Assembly (NCBI RefSeq): GCF_002160825.1 | Contig: NZ_NFLI01000010.1 | Span: 88,046 to 152,045 of the forward strand | DNA length: 64,000 nt | From: Lachnoclostridium sp. An131 | GTDB lineage: Bacteria > Bacillota > Clostridia > Lachnospirales > Lachnospiraceae | Direction of reading: 5' to 3' | Part shown: positions 1 to 9,030 of the stretch, one piece after another | Layout of the letters: each line of letters opens with the position of its first letter | How positions within the stretch are numbered: the first letter of the stretch is position 1 | Made by a program: the position numbers and the translations under genes | The notes under the pieces: generated by a model | What the model was told of the DNA's origin: nothing | The model's input: the letters and a program-made list of their open reading frames with translations, nothing else | The model's database searches: none

Positions 1-754
1 TATCAGACAGGTTTCCAAGCACACCGCACTCGCGCAGCAGGTTTCCGAACATCAGGAAGCCTACCAGGGCAACAGACTGCGGAGACACCAGACCTACCAG
101 GAAGGTAACAAGGATCGGGAACGCAATCTTCATCTTCTGAGAAACTGTTCCCGGCGTATAGTCCATATGGATCCTGCGTTCCTTCTTTGTGGTCACCAGA
201 CGGATAGCAACAGGCTGCACAATCGGCACCAGCGCCATATACGAATACGCTGCCACCGCAATCGGCCCCACATAGTTGGAATGCAGGACCTGAGACACCA
301 GAATCGAGGTCGGGCCATCTGCAGCTCCGATAATACCAATAGACGCAGCATCCTTCAGGTCAAAGCCCATCAGCACTGCCACACAGATCGCGAAGAAAAT
401 ACCAAACTGCGCACCTGCACCGAACAGGAACATAGACGGCATAGACAGAAGCGGGCCAAAGTCAATCATCGCTCCGATACCGATAAACAGCAGGATTGGC
501 AGCGCCTCAGACGCATCAATACCCACGTTAAACAACCATTCAATAATACCATTCACAACACCAATGCCTTCCATCTCCTGATTAATCACACCGGACAAAG
601 GCAGATTTACCAGGATTGCTCCAAAGCCCATTGGAAGCAGAAGCGCAGGCTCATAGTCCTTTTTGATAGCAAGATAGATCAGCAGGATTCCCACCGCATA
701 CATCACAACCTGCTGCCAGGTGATGGACATAAGCCCCTCCCATAGAAATTCCAT
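1..754 (-). CDS. Sodium ion-translocating decarboxylase subunit beta (3' end beyond the window)
   Basis: Reading from position 754 leftwards gives 251 codons with no stop, so the C-terminus lies outside the window. The protein is very hydrophobic and has the family signature GAADGPTSI, whose Asp takes part in Na+ translocation, plus an FLFGAGAQFG stretch. It matches the integral membrane beta subunit (OadB/GcdB/MmdB type) of biotin-dependent oxaloacetate, glutaconyl-CoA or methylmalonyl-CoA decarboxylases, which couple decarboxylation to Na+ export. The start at 754 is chosen because AAGGAGG lies about 7 nt upstream; a second in-frame ATG is at 730. The substrate cannot be decided because the alpha and biotin-carrier genes are not visible. 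Confidence 0.92.
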   Translation of the reverse strand, partial: MEFLWEGLMSITWQQVVMYAVGILLIYLAIKKDYEPALLLPMGFGAILVNLPLSGVINQEMEGIGVVNGIIEWLFNVGIDASEALPILLFIGIGAMIDFGPLLSMPSMFLFGAGAQFGIFFAICVAVLMGFDLKDAASIGIIGAADGPTSILVSQVLHSNYVGPIAVAAYSYMALVPIVQPVAIRLVTTKKERRIHMDYTPGTVSQKMKIAFPILVTFLVGLVSPQSVALVGFLMFGNLLRECGVLGNLSD

Positions 755-881
755 TTCCTTTCCTCCTTATCGTTTACACAAAGCGAGACTTCTGACAGCT
801 TCGCCAAAAGTCTCTCTTTTTCTACCGAAAATGATAGCATATTTACTCTGCCCTGTCAATTCATTTACAAATTTCCCGCCT

Positions 882-1772
882 TCAGATTCCCTCATTGTCA
901 AAGGCTGGGATAAAGCTCTCTTCCGCTGTTTCTCCTTCCTGAATAAAGCCTTTTTCCACTCCAAGCTCCACCGCAAAAGCAACCAGCCGTTCATACTCTC
1001 GTTTCGTCACCCTCCGGTTCAGCTCAGGCCATTTTTCCATGCCCGGAAGAGGCGTATATTGATTCATAAGGCTTAGGTATACCCGATCTCCATATGTCTC
1101 ATACACATATTGCACAACCGCCTTAGCGTTCTTCAAATGTCCCGGGAGCAGCAGATGCCGGACAATCACTCCTTTTTTCATCATGCCGTCTTCGCCAAAA
1201 ACCGGCTCCGGCTGCTGACGAACCATTTCCTCAAGGGCCATTTTGGCAGCATTCGGATAATCCGGCGCATGAGAATAGCGTGCAGCTGTCTCGGATTCCA
1301 TATATTTGAAATCTGTCAGATAGATATCTACAATTCCCTCCAGCACCCGGAGCGTTTCTGTCTTTTCGTAGCCGCTGCAGTTATACACAACAGGGAGCGT
1401 CAGGCCGCAGGCCTGAGCCTGCTTTACCGCCCACGCAATCTCCGGCGTATAGTGGGTGGGCGTCACAAGATTGATATTTACCGCCCCTTTTTCCTGAAGC
1501 TCCAGAAAAATCTCTGACAGCCGTTCCGGCGTAATTTCTTTTCCCGCTTCTGCCCCTGCGATATCACGGTTCTGACAATACACGCATCTTAAAGGGCAGC
1601 CGCTGAAAAATACGGTCCCAGAGCCCCTCGTTCCCGAGATGCAGGGCTCTTCCCACATATGAAGCGCCGCGCGGGCGGCTTTGATTTTGGTTCCTGTGAC
1701 ACCGCAATAGCCCTTCTGACCGGCGGTGCGGTCAATTCGGCAATTGCGGGGACATATGGTGCATGGCGGCAT
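882..1772 (-). CDS. Radical SAM protein, PflX/COG1313 type (pyruvate-formate-lyase activase-like)
   Basis: This 296-residue protein has the canonical radical SAM 4Fe-4S motif CPLRCVYC with cysteines at residues 59, 63 and 66. A second Cys-rich N-terminus (C4, C7, C11, C23) is characteristic of the PflX group rather than of classical PflA. Such proteins are expected to generate a 5'-deoxyadenosyl radical, but the substrate of PflX proteins is not established. The start at 1772 follows GGAGGAATCCAACC. The gene is followed by the decarboxylase subunit 127 bp downstream on the same strand. No glycyl-radical enzyme lies in the window, so a partner cannot be named. Confidence 0.85.
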   Translation of the reverse strand: MPPCTICPRNCRIDRTAGQKGYCGVTGTKIKAARAALHMWEEPCISGTRGSGTVFFSGCPLRCVYCQNRDIAGAEAGKEITPERLSEIFLELQEKGAVNINLVTPTHYTPEIAWAVKQAQACGLTLPVVYNCSGYEKTETLRVLEGIVDIYLTDFKYMESETAARYSHAPDYPNAAKMALEEMVRQQPEPVFGEDGMMKKGVIVRHLLLPGHLKNAKAVVQYVYETYGDRVYLSLMNQYTPLPGMEKWPELNRRVTKREYERLVAFAVELGVEKGFIQEGETAEESFIPAFDNEGI

Positions 1773-2097
1773 GGTTGGATTCCTCCGTTTTTGCTATAAT
1801 GTTGTAATTCTGTAAAAGCCACTACTATTATGAACACATTCTGCAGAAAATAGTTTTTCACTGAATGGCATTATCACACTCATTCTCCCAAAAGGATAAA
1901 TTCCCCACAATACCCGCATCTCCTTTTTTGCTTCTACTTTCCAGTGACTACTGATAATGTGATGAGATTGTTAAATTATAACGTATTTTTCATTACTAAT
2001 CAGCCAAAAATATCAAGTATTTTATATTTTAATTCTTTTATTGGTGACCGATGCAAGGCCCACAACACTAATGAGAGTATAATACACAGGAGCTTTT
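1773..2097. other. Non-coding AT-rich stretch between the radical SAM gene and the CRISPR trailer
   Basis: No open frame with a plausible start or composition was seen. The part near 2035-2066 may hold one further, very decayed CRISPR repeat: about 18 of 32 positions fit, around a CCGATGCAAGG core and at the expected spacing. That is too weak to assert. The rest looks like plain intergenic sequence. Confidence 0.5.
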
Positions 2098-2297
2098 ATT
2101 GAGTTTCTCACTGCTGTAAAGGTGATGGCATGTCATGGACCGTCGCGTCATTGTCCGCATACTCTACTTTCACTCCTTTTCATCGTCAGGGTAGTGAACG
2201 AACTGTTGTGAGCGCCTTCTCCACATAATCACTATTTCAACTCTCGTTGCTACAAGAGCGATGGCCAAGAATGAATAACACTGATATGCCTATCTGG
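2098..2297 (-). repeat. Decayed CRISPR repeats at the trailer end of the array
   Basis: Three degenerate repeats continue the array period beyond its last good repeat. They lie at about 2234-2265 (23 of 32 positions match, including ATTTCAA and ACAAG), 2167-2198 (19 of 32, including TTTCA, TCCT and GGG) and 2098-2129 (about 19 of 32, including TCAC and GTGATGGC-like ends). The gaps between them are 32, 35 and 37 nt, the same as the array's spacers. Regular phasing at 64-69 bp is the main argument. They are the oldest units and are probably no longer processed. Confidence 0.7.
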
Positions 2298-5200
2298 ATT
2301 TCAATCCACACCGCCAAAAGGGCGGTGACGTGAAAACCGGCCTGTCAGACGGCGAAGAGATTGTATTTCAATCCTCACCGCCACAAGGGCGGTGACGTCA
2401 GAGCGTTCCTTGTAAAATATTATGGCCAGGATTTCAATCCTCACCGCCACAAGGGCGGTGACGGTGGCTGCGGACTATGGGGCGCCGACCATGCGATTTC
2501 AATCCTCACCGCCACAAGGGCGGTGACAGGGACGGTGAAATACCCGTAGTAATGCACCGGAAATTTCAATCCTCACCGCCACAAGGGCGGTGACATTGGG
2601 TTCCCAATATCTACGTTGGAATGTTTGCAATTTCAATCCTCACCGCCACAAGGGCGGTGACTTGGAGATTCAATTCACCATTTTGGGTAACTAATAATTT
2701 CAATCCTCACCGCCACAAGGGCGGTGACGTAATACTCTTCGTCTACGTCTCCATCGATCTGATTTCAATCCTCACCGCCACAAGGGCGGTGACTCTACTG
2801 GATCGTAAAAACCATGATGCTTTCTGATTTCAATCCTCACCGCCACAAGGGCGGTGACGGCTGTAAGCCCGGAAGAGCAGCAGGCAGTAAACATTTCAAT
2901 CCTCACCGCCACAAGGGCGGTGACTCTCTCCAATCTTCTGCTGCGTGTCTCCTTCTATATTTCAATCCTCACCGCCACAAGGGCGGTGACAGCTGTACCG
3001 GTCAGCATCCGATCCACTCTGGGAGATTTCAATCCTCACCGCCACAAGGGCGGTGACGACTCCGGTACTACCACCGCCCTCAGAAGTATATTATTTCAAT
3101 CCTCACCGCCACAAGGGCGGTGACTTATAATCCCTCTGCACATATCCTTGGTTGTTATGATTTCAATCCTCACCGCCACAAGGGCGGTGACCAAATATCC
3201 CGAAAATCCTGCAATAGTACGAGAATTTCAATCCTCACCGCCACAAGGGCGGTGACGCTACTCAGGATGCCTTGACCTGTCCGCTTCGTAATTTCAATCC
3301 TCACCGCCACAAGGGCGGTGACATATATTGCAAAAGGAGACAACAAAATAATGATATTTCAATCCTCACCGCCACAAGGGCGGTGACCTTTCGGGAGGTC
3401 GGCTCTTTTTGATATATAAAATTTCAATCCTCACCGCCACAAGGGCGGTGACGCTATGGCACTCCGGTAGGTGTAATGCCTTATCAATTTCAATCCTCAC
3501 CGCCACAAGGGCGGTGACATAATCATTTTAGGAGGCAACACAATGGCAGGGAATTTCAATCCTCACCGCCACAAGGGCGGTGACTAAGGGTCTGTGAAAA
3601 TCTCTATTAATTTGCGAAATTTCAATCCTCACCGCCACAAGGGCGGTGACGCAAAATCCAGATTTGATTTCGCGATACGCGATTCATTTCAATCCTCACC
3701 GCCACAAGGGCGGTGACAGGATGCAACTTCTTCTTCGGGGGACATTTTCTTATTTCAATCCTCACCGCCACAAGGGCGGTGACAAGCCGGAGAAATGTAC
3801 AAAGTCCAACAGGTAAAATTTCAATCCTCACCGCCACAAGGGCGGTGACAGTAATAGCCCGCGCTTTCTCACGGGAATCGATCTATTTCAATCCTCACCG
3901 CCACAAGGGCGGTGACGGACATTGACTATGGGGCAGACAGCCCGGTTGAAGAAATTTCAATCCTCACCGCCACAAGGGCGGTGACACCCTGCGGAATTAC
4001 ACTGTTAGACACCACGTTCACATTTCAATCCTCACCGCCACAAGGGCGGTGACTGGACGTTCTTTGGATTTTACATGGAGATCGGAATTTCAATCCTCAC
4101 CGCCACAAGGGCGGTGACTGTGAGGTGAGACATGAACCTCAGGAATTTTGTGAATTTCAATCCTCACCGCCACAAGGGCGGTGACACGCCAGAGGATAAT
4201 CCGATTTTGACCGAACAGAATTTCAATCCTCACCGCCACAAGGGCGGTGACAGGCTCCGACAGACAGCACGATTGACATTCTGGAAATTTCAATCCTCAC
4301 CGCCACAAGGGCGGTGACCGACCCCGTCACCTGGCTCTCATCGGCAATCCTCTATTTCAATCCTCACCGCCACAAGGGCGGTGACATCGGAAACCACGGC
4401 TCCGGATGAAGATGAATAATTTCAATCCTCACCGCCACAAGGGCGGTGACCGAACGGATCGGCCCCGACATGGGTAACGTTCGGATTTCAATCCTCACCG
4501 CCACAAGGGCGGTGACATATCATAGCCCGCAGGATTGCGAGGGATAAGCTATTTCAATCCTCACCGCCACAAGGGCGGTGACCAGGTAAAGCCGGGAAAA
4601 GGCGGGAAGATGTACCATTTCAATCCTCACCGCCACAAGGGCGGTGACTATATCCGCGCGTGTGGCCCACCCTTGGAAACCAATTTCAATCCTCACCGCC
4701 ACAAGGGCGGTGACACAGATACCCATCTTCCTGTGCGCTCAGTTTCAAATTTCAATCCTCACCGCCACAAGGGCGGTGACCAGTTTCGGCAACATCTTTG
4801 ACTTTCGCTATAGTGATTTCAATCCTCACCGCCACAAGGGCGGTGACTCTAAGTCTCGTGGTTAAACAGTTTTGAGGTATAGATTTCAATCCTCACCGCC
4901 ACAAGGGCGGTGACTTAGGAGCATAAACCCCAGAGTCCCCGAATTTTTTATTTCAATCCTCACCGCCACAAGGGCGGTGACCATTTCAGCTGTGGATACC
5001 ATTGTGTTTCCTTTCTGATTTCAATCCTCACCGCCACAAGGGCGGTGACACCGTAAACTCTGCAATGACTCTGACCGGAATTATTTCAATCCTCACCGCC
5101 ACAAGGGCGGTGACTTGATTCGGAGGTCAGGAAAGCATTGATATTCGATATTTCAATCCTCACCGCCACAAGGGCGGTGACGACCTGTTGTCCGGGATCG

Positions 5201-5584
5201 AAACCTTTCCAGTATATTTCAATCCTCACCGCCACAAGGGCGGTGACGCAGTTCCGAACCGCATATTCGGGGTGCGGATTTGATTTCAATCCTCACCGCC
5301 ACAAGGGCGGTGACCCCGGAAGGAACCTATGCTTCTAAACATTATATGATTTCAATCCTCACCGCCACAAGGGCGGTGACCATGCCGATACAACTTTAAG
5401 TGGCGGTTCATTCGGGAATTTCAATCCTCACCGCCACAAGGGCGGTGACTTCTCCATCGACTCCACAAACGATATAATCACCTACAATTTCAATCCTCAC
5501 CGCCACAAGGGCGGTGACGGACAGATTCTTGTACAAGTGTAACTGACAATAAATTTCAATCCTCACCGCCACAAGGGCGGTGAC
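2298..5584 (-). CRISPR. Type I-C CRISPR array, 50 repeats and 49 spacers
   Basis: A 32-bp repeat recurs 50 times. On the transcribed minus strand it begins GTCACCGCC, forms a CACCGCC-CTTGT-GGCGGTG hairpin and ends GGATTGAAAT, which is typical of type I-C. Spacers are 33-37 nt, mostly 34-35. The repeat at 2298-2329 carries two substitutions and marks the trailer end. I saw no substitutions in the other 49. The polarity follows from repeat orientation, decay at the low-coordinate end and cas2 beyond the high-coordinate end, so the newest spacers are near 5550. Mature crRNAs in I-C carry an 11-nt 5' handle cut by Cas5c. Confidence 0.99.
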
Positions 5585-6141
5585 AGCAAAACTGCCTAAA
5601 TTTCTTTTTCTGAAATCTACCAGTTTTGCACAGTTTGTTCATTCTCGTATTGCACATACACAGAATTTTACAATATATCCCTCAAATCTGTTTTTCACAT
5701 CTCACTTTCGCAGTTATCTGCAGTGCGAATCAAACAGGTATGTTATGCTCACTTATAGTTCGCACAACTGCATTTCTGTTTCACTTCTCCTTTCTTCTAA
5801 ACAATGGTATATAGTATTGCATATGCTTAAATTATTTCTCGACACAATTAAAACCTTTTACTATATATCATTTTTTCACATAAATGATAACGAAAAACAC
5901 TCCCGTTACACACAGATTAGTAAAGATATTTCCGCTACGAGCATATGCTATTTCGAGTATTACGACATCATTTTCTACAGAGATAAGAATTCAAGCATAA
6001 TAAACCCATATAAAGCACAATCCAACCATTCTGAAACACAAGGTTCATTAATCATAAATCATTTATAAATACCTCGAGGCTTGTCTCCTGCGTTCATTTC
6101 TCAGAAAACAAATTCTACTTTTCAAACCTTCCTCAGACATG
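5585..6141 (-). promoter_or_regulatory. CRISPR leader region between cas2 and the first repeat
   Basis: This is an AT-rich, non-coding stretch of 557 bp on the cas2-proximal side of the array. Touching the first repeat is an inverted repeat, GCAAAACTG at 5586-5594 and CAGTTTTGC at 5621-5629, with a smaller nested one (AATTTC/GAAATC) inside. Further out, GTGCGAA (5723-5729) pairs with TTCGCAC (5759-5765), and a third TTCGCA copy lies at 5707-5712. By position these are candidates for the promoter and for spacer-integration anchoring by Cas1-Cas2. I could not fix one convincing -10/-35 pair here. Confidence 0.75.
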
Positions 6142-6432
6142 TCAGAAAATCAGAGGCTCTTCCACTTTGATCCCTTTTTCCACGCCTACATGTTCCACTT
6201 TCGTCTTGTGCTTGTTTCCCAAATAATAAAACCGCAGGCTGTCCACCTCTTCGTCGATAATATCAATCAATTTTGATTTCAAAACCAGAAGCTGCGCCGT
6301 ATCTATCACACATTCAAAAACAGAATTTTGTACGCGTGTTCCATAGTTTACGCATTGCTTTGCGACTTTGCGGAGCCGGGCTTTCCCGGCAGCGGTTTCC
6401 GTGTTGACATCATATGTAATCAAAACCAGCAT
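6142..6432 (-). CDS. cas2: CRISPR-associated endonuclease Cas2
   Basis: The 96-residue protein starts MLVLITYDVNTET, the ferredoxin-like first strand with the conserved Asp of Cas2, and has the usual core RLRKVAKQC and NSVFEC. Its length is normal. Cas2 dimers bridge two Cas1 dimers to form the integrase that inserts new spacers at the leader-repeat junction. It is the last gene of the cas operon, 14 bp after cas1, and lies directly before the leader, so the integrase gene and its target site are adjacent. Confidence 0.97.
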   Translation of the reverse strand: MLVLITYDVNTETAAGKARLRKVAKQCVNYGTRVQNSVFECVIDTAQLLVLKSKLIDIIDEEVDSLRFYYLGNKHKTKVEHVGVEKGIKVEEPLIF

Positions 6433-6446
6433 ATTATCTCCTGCCT

Positions 6447-7478
6447 CTATTTCCAGAAAAACGGCGGATATTCGTCCAAATCATTTCGCAGATATCTTGC
6501 CAGAAGCATTGCCTGTACAAAAGGAATCATGCCCCACTCCACTTTTTCATTCAGATAGGGGTGTGTGATTACTTCCTTTTTCTTATTCTGCCATTCTGTA
6601 AGAAGCCTTTTTCTTGCCTCATTTGACATCAGTACCGCTCCATCCTCTTTTTCCGTAAAGTCTCTGGCTGTTACCATTTTTTTATTGATCATGGTCAGCA
6701 CAAATCTGTCAGCCAGAACCGGACGGAGCTCTTCCACCAAATCGAGAGCAAGCGATACTCTGCCCGGACGATCCGTATGCATAAATCCTACATAAGGATC
6801 CAGGCCGACTGTCTCCAGGGCTGCCGCCACCGAATTCGTAAGAAGCGTATATACAAATGACAGCATTGCATTCACATTATCCAGAGGAGGGCGGCGGTTT
6901 CGGCTCATAAAAGAAAAATCCTTTTTCTGCTGAAGAATAAGCTGGTCAAATACACCAAAATAGATGCTTGCCGCCTCTCCCTCATATCCTCTGAGCTGCT
7001 CCATGGATGAACATTCCCGGACTGCCTTCAAGGAATTTTTCAAAAACCCTGACGCTTTTTTCAGCTTTTCGACATCCACCTGCAGACTGTGATCCCGCGT
7101 AGCCCGCTCCAGTATCCAACGTGAATTGTATACCTTTCCCAATATACAATTTCTGGCAATTCCCAGTGCTGTGTCCTCCTGTTCTGATGCCACATACTGC
7201 CGCTTCCTGAGAACTACATTTCCCCGCGTCTCTCCTGTCACTCTGGCAAGGAATTTTCCCTGAGGCGTCAGAAAACACAACGCAATGTTTCTTTTAGCAC
7301 AGCCGCCCATAAGCGCTGGGCTGACACCGCGGTAACCAAAGGAAACGATTGCTTCCAGATTGTGCAGAGGAATTCGCCCCAATTCTTTCTCTCCGTCCAA
7401 AATCACTATGTTTTCACCATCCAGAGACAGATAAGAATCCGGAGAGGTCACATACAAAGTATTCAAAAGCTTTTTCAT
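6447..7478 (-). CDS. cas1: CRISPR-associated endonuclease Cas1, type I-C
   Basis: This is the 343-residue integrase of the adaptation module. Metal-binding residues expected for Cas1 are visible: Glu166 in RGYEGEAA, His234 in GFMHTDRPGR, and Asp246 with Glu249/250 in ALDLVEEL. The N-terminal beta domain (LYVTSPDSYLSLDGENIVI) and the RRPPLDNVNAMLSFVY segment are standard. The start overlaps the stop of cas4 by 4 bp (ATGA), indicating translational coupling. It should act with Cas2, and with Cas4 for PAM selection, on prespacers of about 34 nt. Confidence 0.98.
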   Translation of the reverse strand: MKKLLNTLYVTSPDSYLSLDGENIVILDGEKELGRIPLHNLEAIVSFGYRGVSPALMGGCAKRNIALCFLTPQGKFLARVTGETRGNVVLRKRQYVASEQEDTALGIARNCILGKVYNSRWILERATRDHSLQVDVEKLKKASGFLKNSLKAVRECSSMEQLRGYEGEAASIYFGVFDQLILQQKKDFSFMSRNRRPPLDNVNAMLSFVYTLLTNSVAAALETVGLDPYVGFMHTDRPGRVSLALDLVEELRPVLADRFVLTMINKKMVTARDFTEKEDGAVLMSNEARKRLLTEWQNKKKEVITHPYLNEKVEWGMIPFVQAMLLARYLRNDLDEYPPFFWK

Positions 7479-8143
7479 TCCGTATCTTCTCCGATTATCT
7501 TTTCTATATAATGCTCCACAGTCGAAGCCTTTCCAAGCTTCGGCAGGCAGATATCCCGAAGAGAACAGGCATTACAGCTTTTTGACCATTTCACTTTCGG
7601 CGTATAGCGTCTTTTATAAAGCTGATGCATTTCCTCAAAGCATATCCGGACCCGGCTTCGCAGTTCTTCTGTAAATACAGCCCGGGTTCGCCTTCTGGTC
7701 TCGCCGTAATACACTGCCCCTTCTTCTATCTGCGTCATAAGCATTTCTTCCAGGCACATGGCCTGTGCCGCAAGCTGCAGAATATCCATATCAGTGTCTT
7801 TCGGACTTCCCTTCTTATATTCCACCGGATATACGCGGTACAGACCTTTATGTCCGTGCAGGGAAATGCCTTCCTCCGCTTTCTGGAACTCTACAATATC
7901 GCAGACGCCGCTGACTCCCATGCTTCTGGAATAAACAGGCATTCCTCTGCTTATAATTACTTCATTCCTGCTCTCTGAATGATATCCGTCATGCGCCCGC
8001 CTATGAAGCAGTTCACCCTGTACTGTATGTTCATTTTCCTGCCACTGCTGTTCAATATGAATAAGCGCCCACTGTCTCCGGCAGAAAGCAAAATGCTGAA
8101 TTCCCGAGAGCATCAGATAATCTTCTTCCCGGTATTCCATCAA
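7475..8143 (-). CDS. cas4: CRISPR-associated exonuclease Cas4
   Basis: A 222-residue PD-(D/E)XK nuclease with an Fe-S cluster. The cluster cysteines are C21 in FAFCRRQW and C190, C193 and C199 near the C-terminus (CNACSLRDIC). The nuclease core shows D82 in GVCDIVEF and E108/K110 in PVEYKKG. In type I-C, Cas4 associates with Cas1 and trims prespacers so that spacers are taken next to the correct PAM and inserted in the right orientation. It overlaps cas7 and cas1 by 4 bp on each side. Confidence 0.96.
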   Translation of the reverse strand: MMEYREEDYLMLSGIQHFAFCRRQWALIHIEQQWQENEHTVQGELLHRRAHDGYHSESRNEVIISRGMPVYSRSMGVSGVCDIVEFQKAEEGISLHGHKGLYRVYPVEYKKGSPKDTDMDILQLAAQAMCLEEMLMTQIEEGAVYYGETRRRTRAVFTEELRSRVRICFEEMHQLYKRRYTPKVKWSKSCNACSLRDICLPKLGKASTVEHYIEKIIGEDTE

Positions 8144-9030
8144 ATCTTTCTCTGTACCTCCACTGTATCCGGAATCTGCTCCTTGTGAATCGTCACAGTA
8201 TAGTCCTGGTATTTTCTCGGATAGAGTACATCGTCCTTCTTCTGTACCTCTACTGCGTCAAACAGCTTATAGGCCGGGCAGTCTCCAAGCTCTTTGCTGT
8301 GTTTAAACACAATCAGTTCCCGTACAGCCATTTTACCGCGGGCCGCCGAATGATCAATCTCAAACATATTAATAAGGGCTTCCCACAGAAGTTCCAGATC
8401 CTCTTCCGTAAATCCTGTCACCTTTCTTGCGAGATTTGCCGAAATATATCCTTCCACCCGGTAAAGTCCATAGGGAACGATATTTTTACGCCCCATTTCC
8501 GTACTTTTCTTTTCCGCGTCCGCCTCCGTAGTAATCGCTACACGGGTAATCGTGACCTCCTGTGTAATAATCGGATCAATACTCCGTGCAAAGCCAAGCT
8601 GTACCGGGCCACGCACCTGCCCGCAGTTCAGGGCTGCCTTCACAAAAGTCGTCATCACTGCTCCAAAGGTACGGATATCATAAAAATTGCCACACATAAA
8701 ATCACGAATTTTCCGGTCAATATCCGGTGTGCTCTTTTTCAGCTCCTTAATCTTCTTTTCGTCTGTCCCCAGTGCCTGATACGCCTCATTATCACTGCGG
8801 TTCAGAGGAACATTTTCCTTGATGTAGATACGGTATCCCGGCGCGTCTTCCTTTACAGTCTCCACGTAATTACGGATTTTTCTCTTCAGACATACGTCTG
8901 TTACGATTCCATATCCGCTTTCCGGATCAATGCGGGGAAGATTGCCTGCATCCGGGTCTCCGTTCGGATTTCCATTTTCCACATCAAATAAAACTACAAA
9001 TTCATACCTGTTTTTAATTACCTCTGCCAT
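8140..9030 (-). CDS. cas7: Cascade backbone protein Cas7c (Csd2)
   Basis: The 296-residue protein begins with the Csd2 signature FVVLFDVENGNPNGDPD followed by GNLPRIDPE, and contains the conserved TDVCLKRKIRNYV segment and MCGNFYDIRTFGAVM. Several copies coat the crRNA spacer in the I-C Cascade; in other type I complexes the equivalent subunits kink the guide every sixth base. The start codon overlaps the stop of cas8c by one base (TAATG). Confidence 0.97.
   Translation of the reverse strand: MAEVIKNRYEFVVLFDVENGNPNGDPDAGNLPRIDPESGYGIVTDVCLKRKIRNYVETVKEDAPGYRIYIKENVPLNRSDNEAYQALGTDEKKIKELKKSTPDIDRKIRDFMCGNFYDIRTFGAVMTTFVKAALNCGQVRGPVQLGFARSIDPIITQEVTITRVAITTEADAEKKSTEMGRKNIVPYGLYRVEGYISANLARKVTGFTEEDLELLWEALINMFEIDHSAARGKMAVRELIVFKHSKELGDCPAYKLFDAVEVQKKDDVLYPRKYQDYTVTIHKEQIPDTVEVQRKI

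Noticed and set aside
167..745. A 192-codon plus-strand open frame
   Set aside because: It is the antisense shadow of the decarboxylase beta-subunit gene, whose minus-strand reading has a strong ribosome site and clear family motifs.
785..814. Inverted repeat GAGACTT/AAGTCTC between the radical SAM and decarboxylase genes
   Set aside because: A 7-bp stem with a 16-nt loop and no T-run on the coding strand. It is too weak to call a terminator.
2361..5338. Many short frames on both strands with the recurring peptides NPHRHKGGD or TALVAVRIE
   Set aside because: They are translations of the CRISPR repeat, not genes.
5580..6068. A 162-codon plus-strand open frame in the leader
   Set aside because: It starts inside the last repeat, is compositionally AT-driven, lacks a ribosome site and has no recognisable domain.
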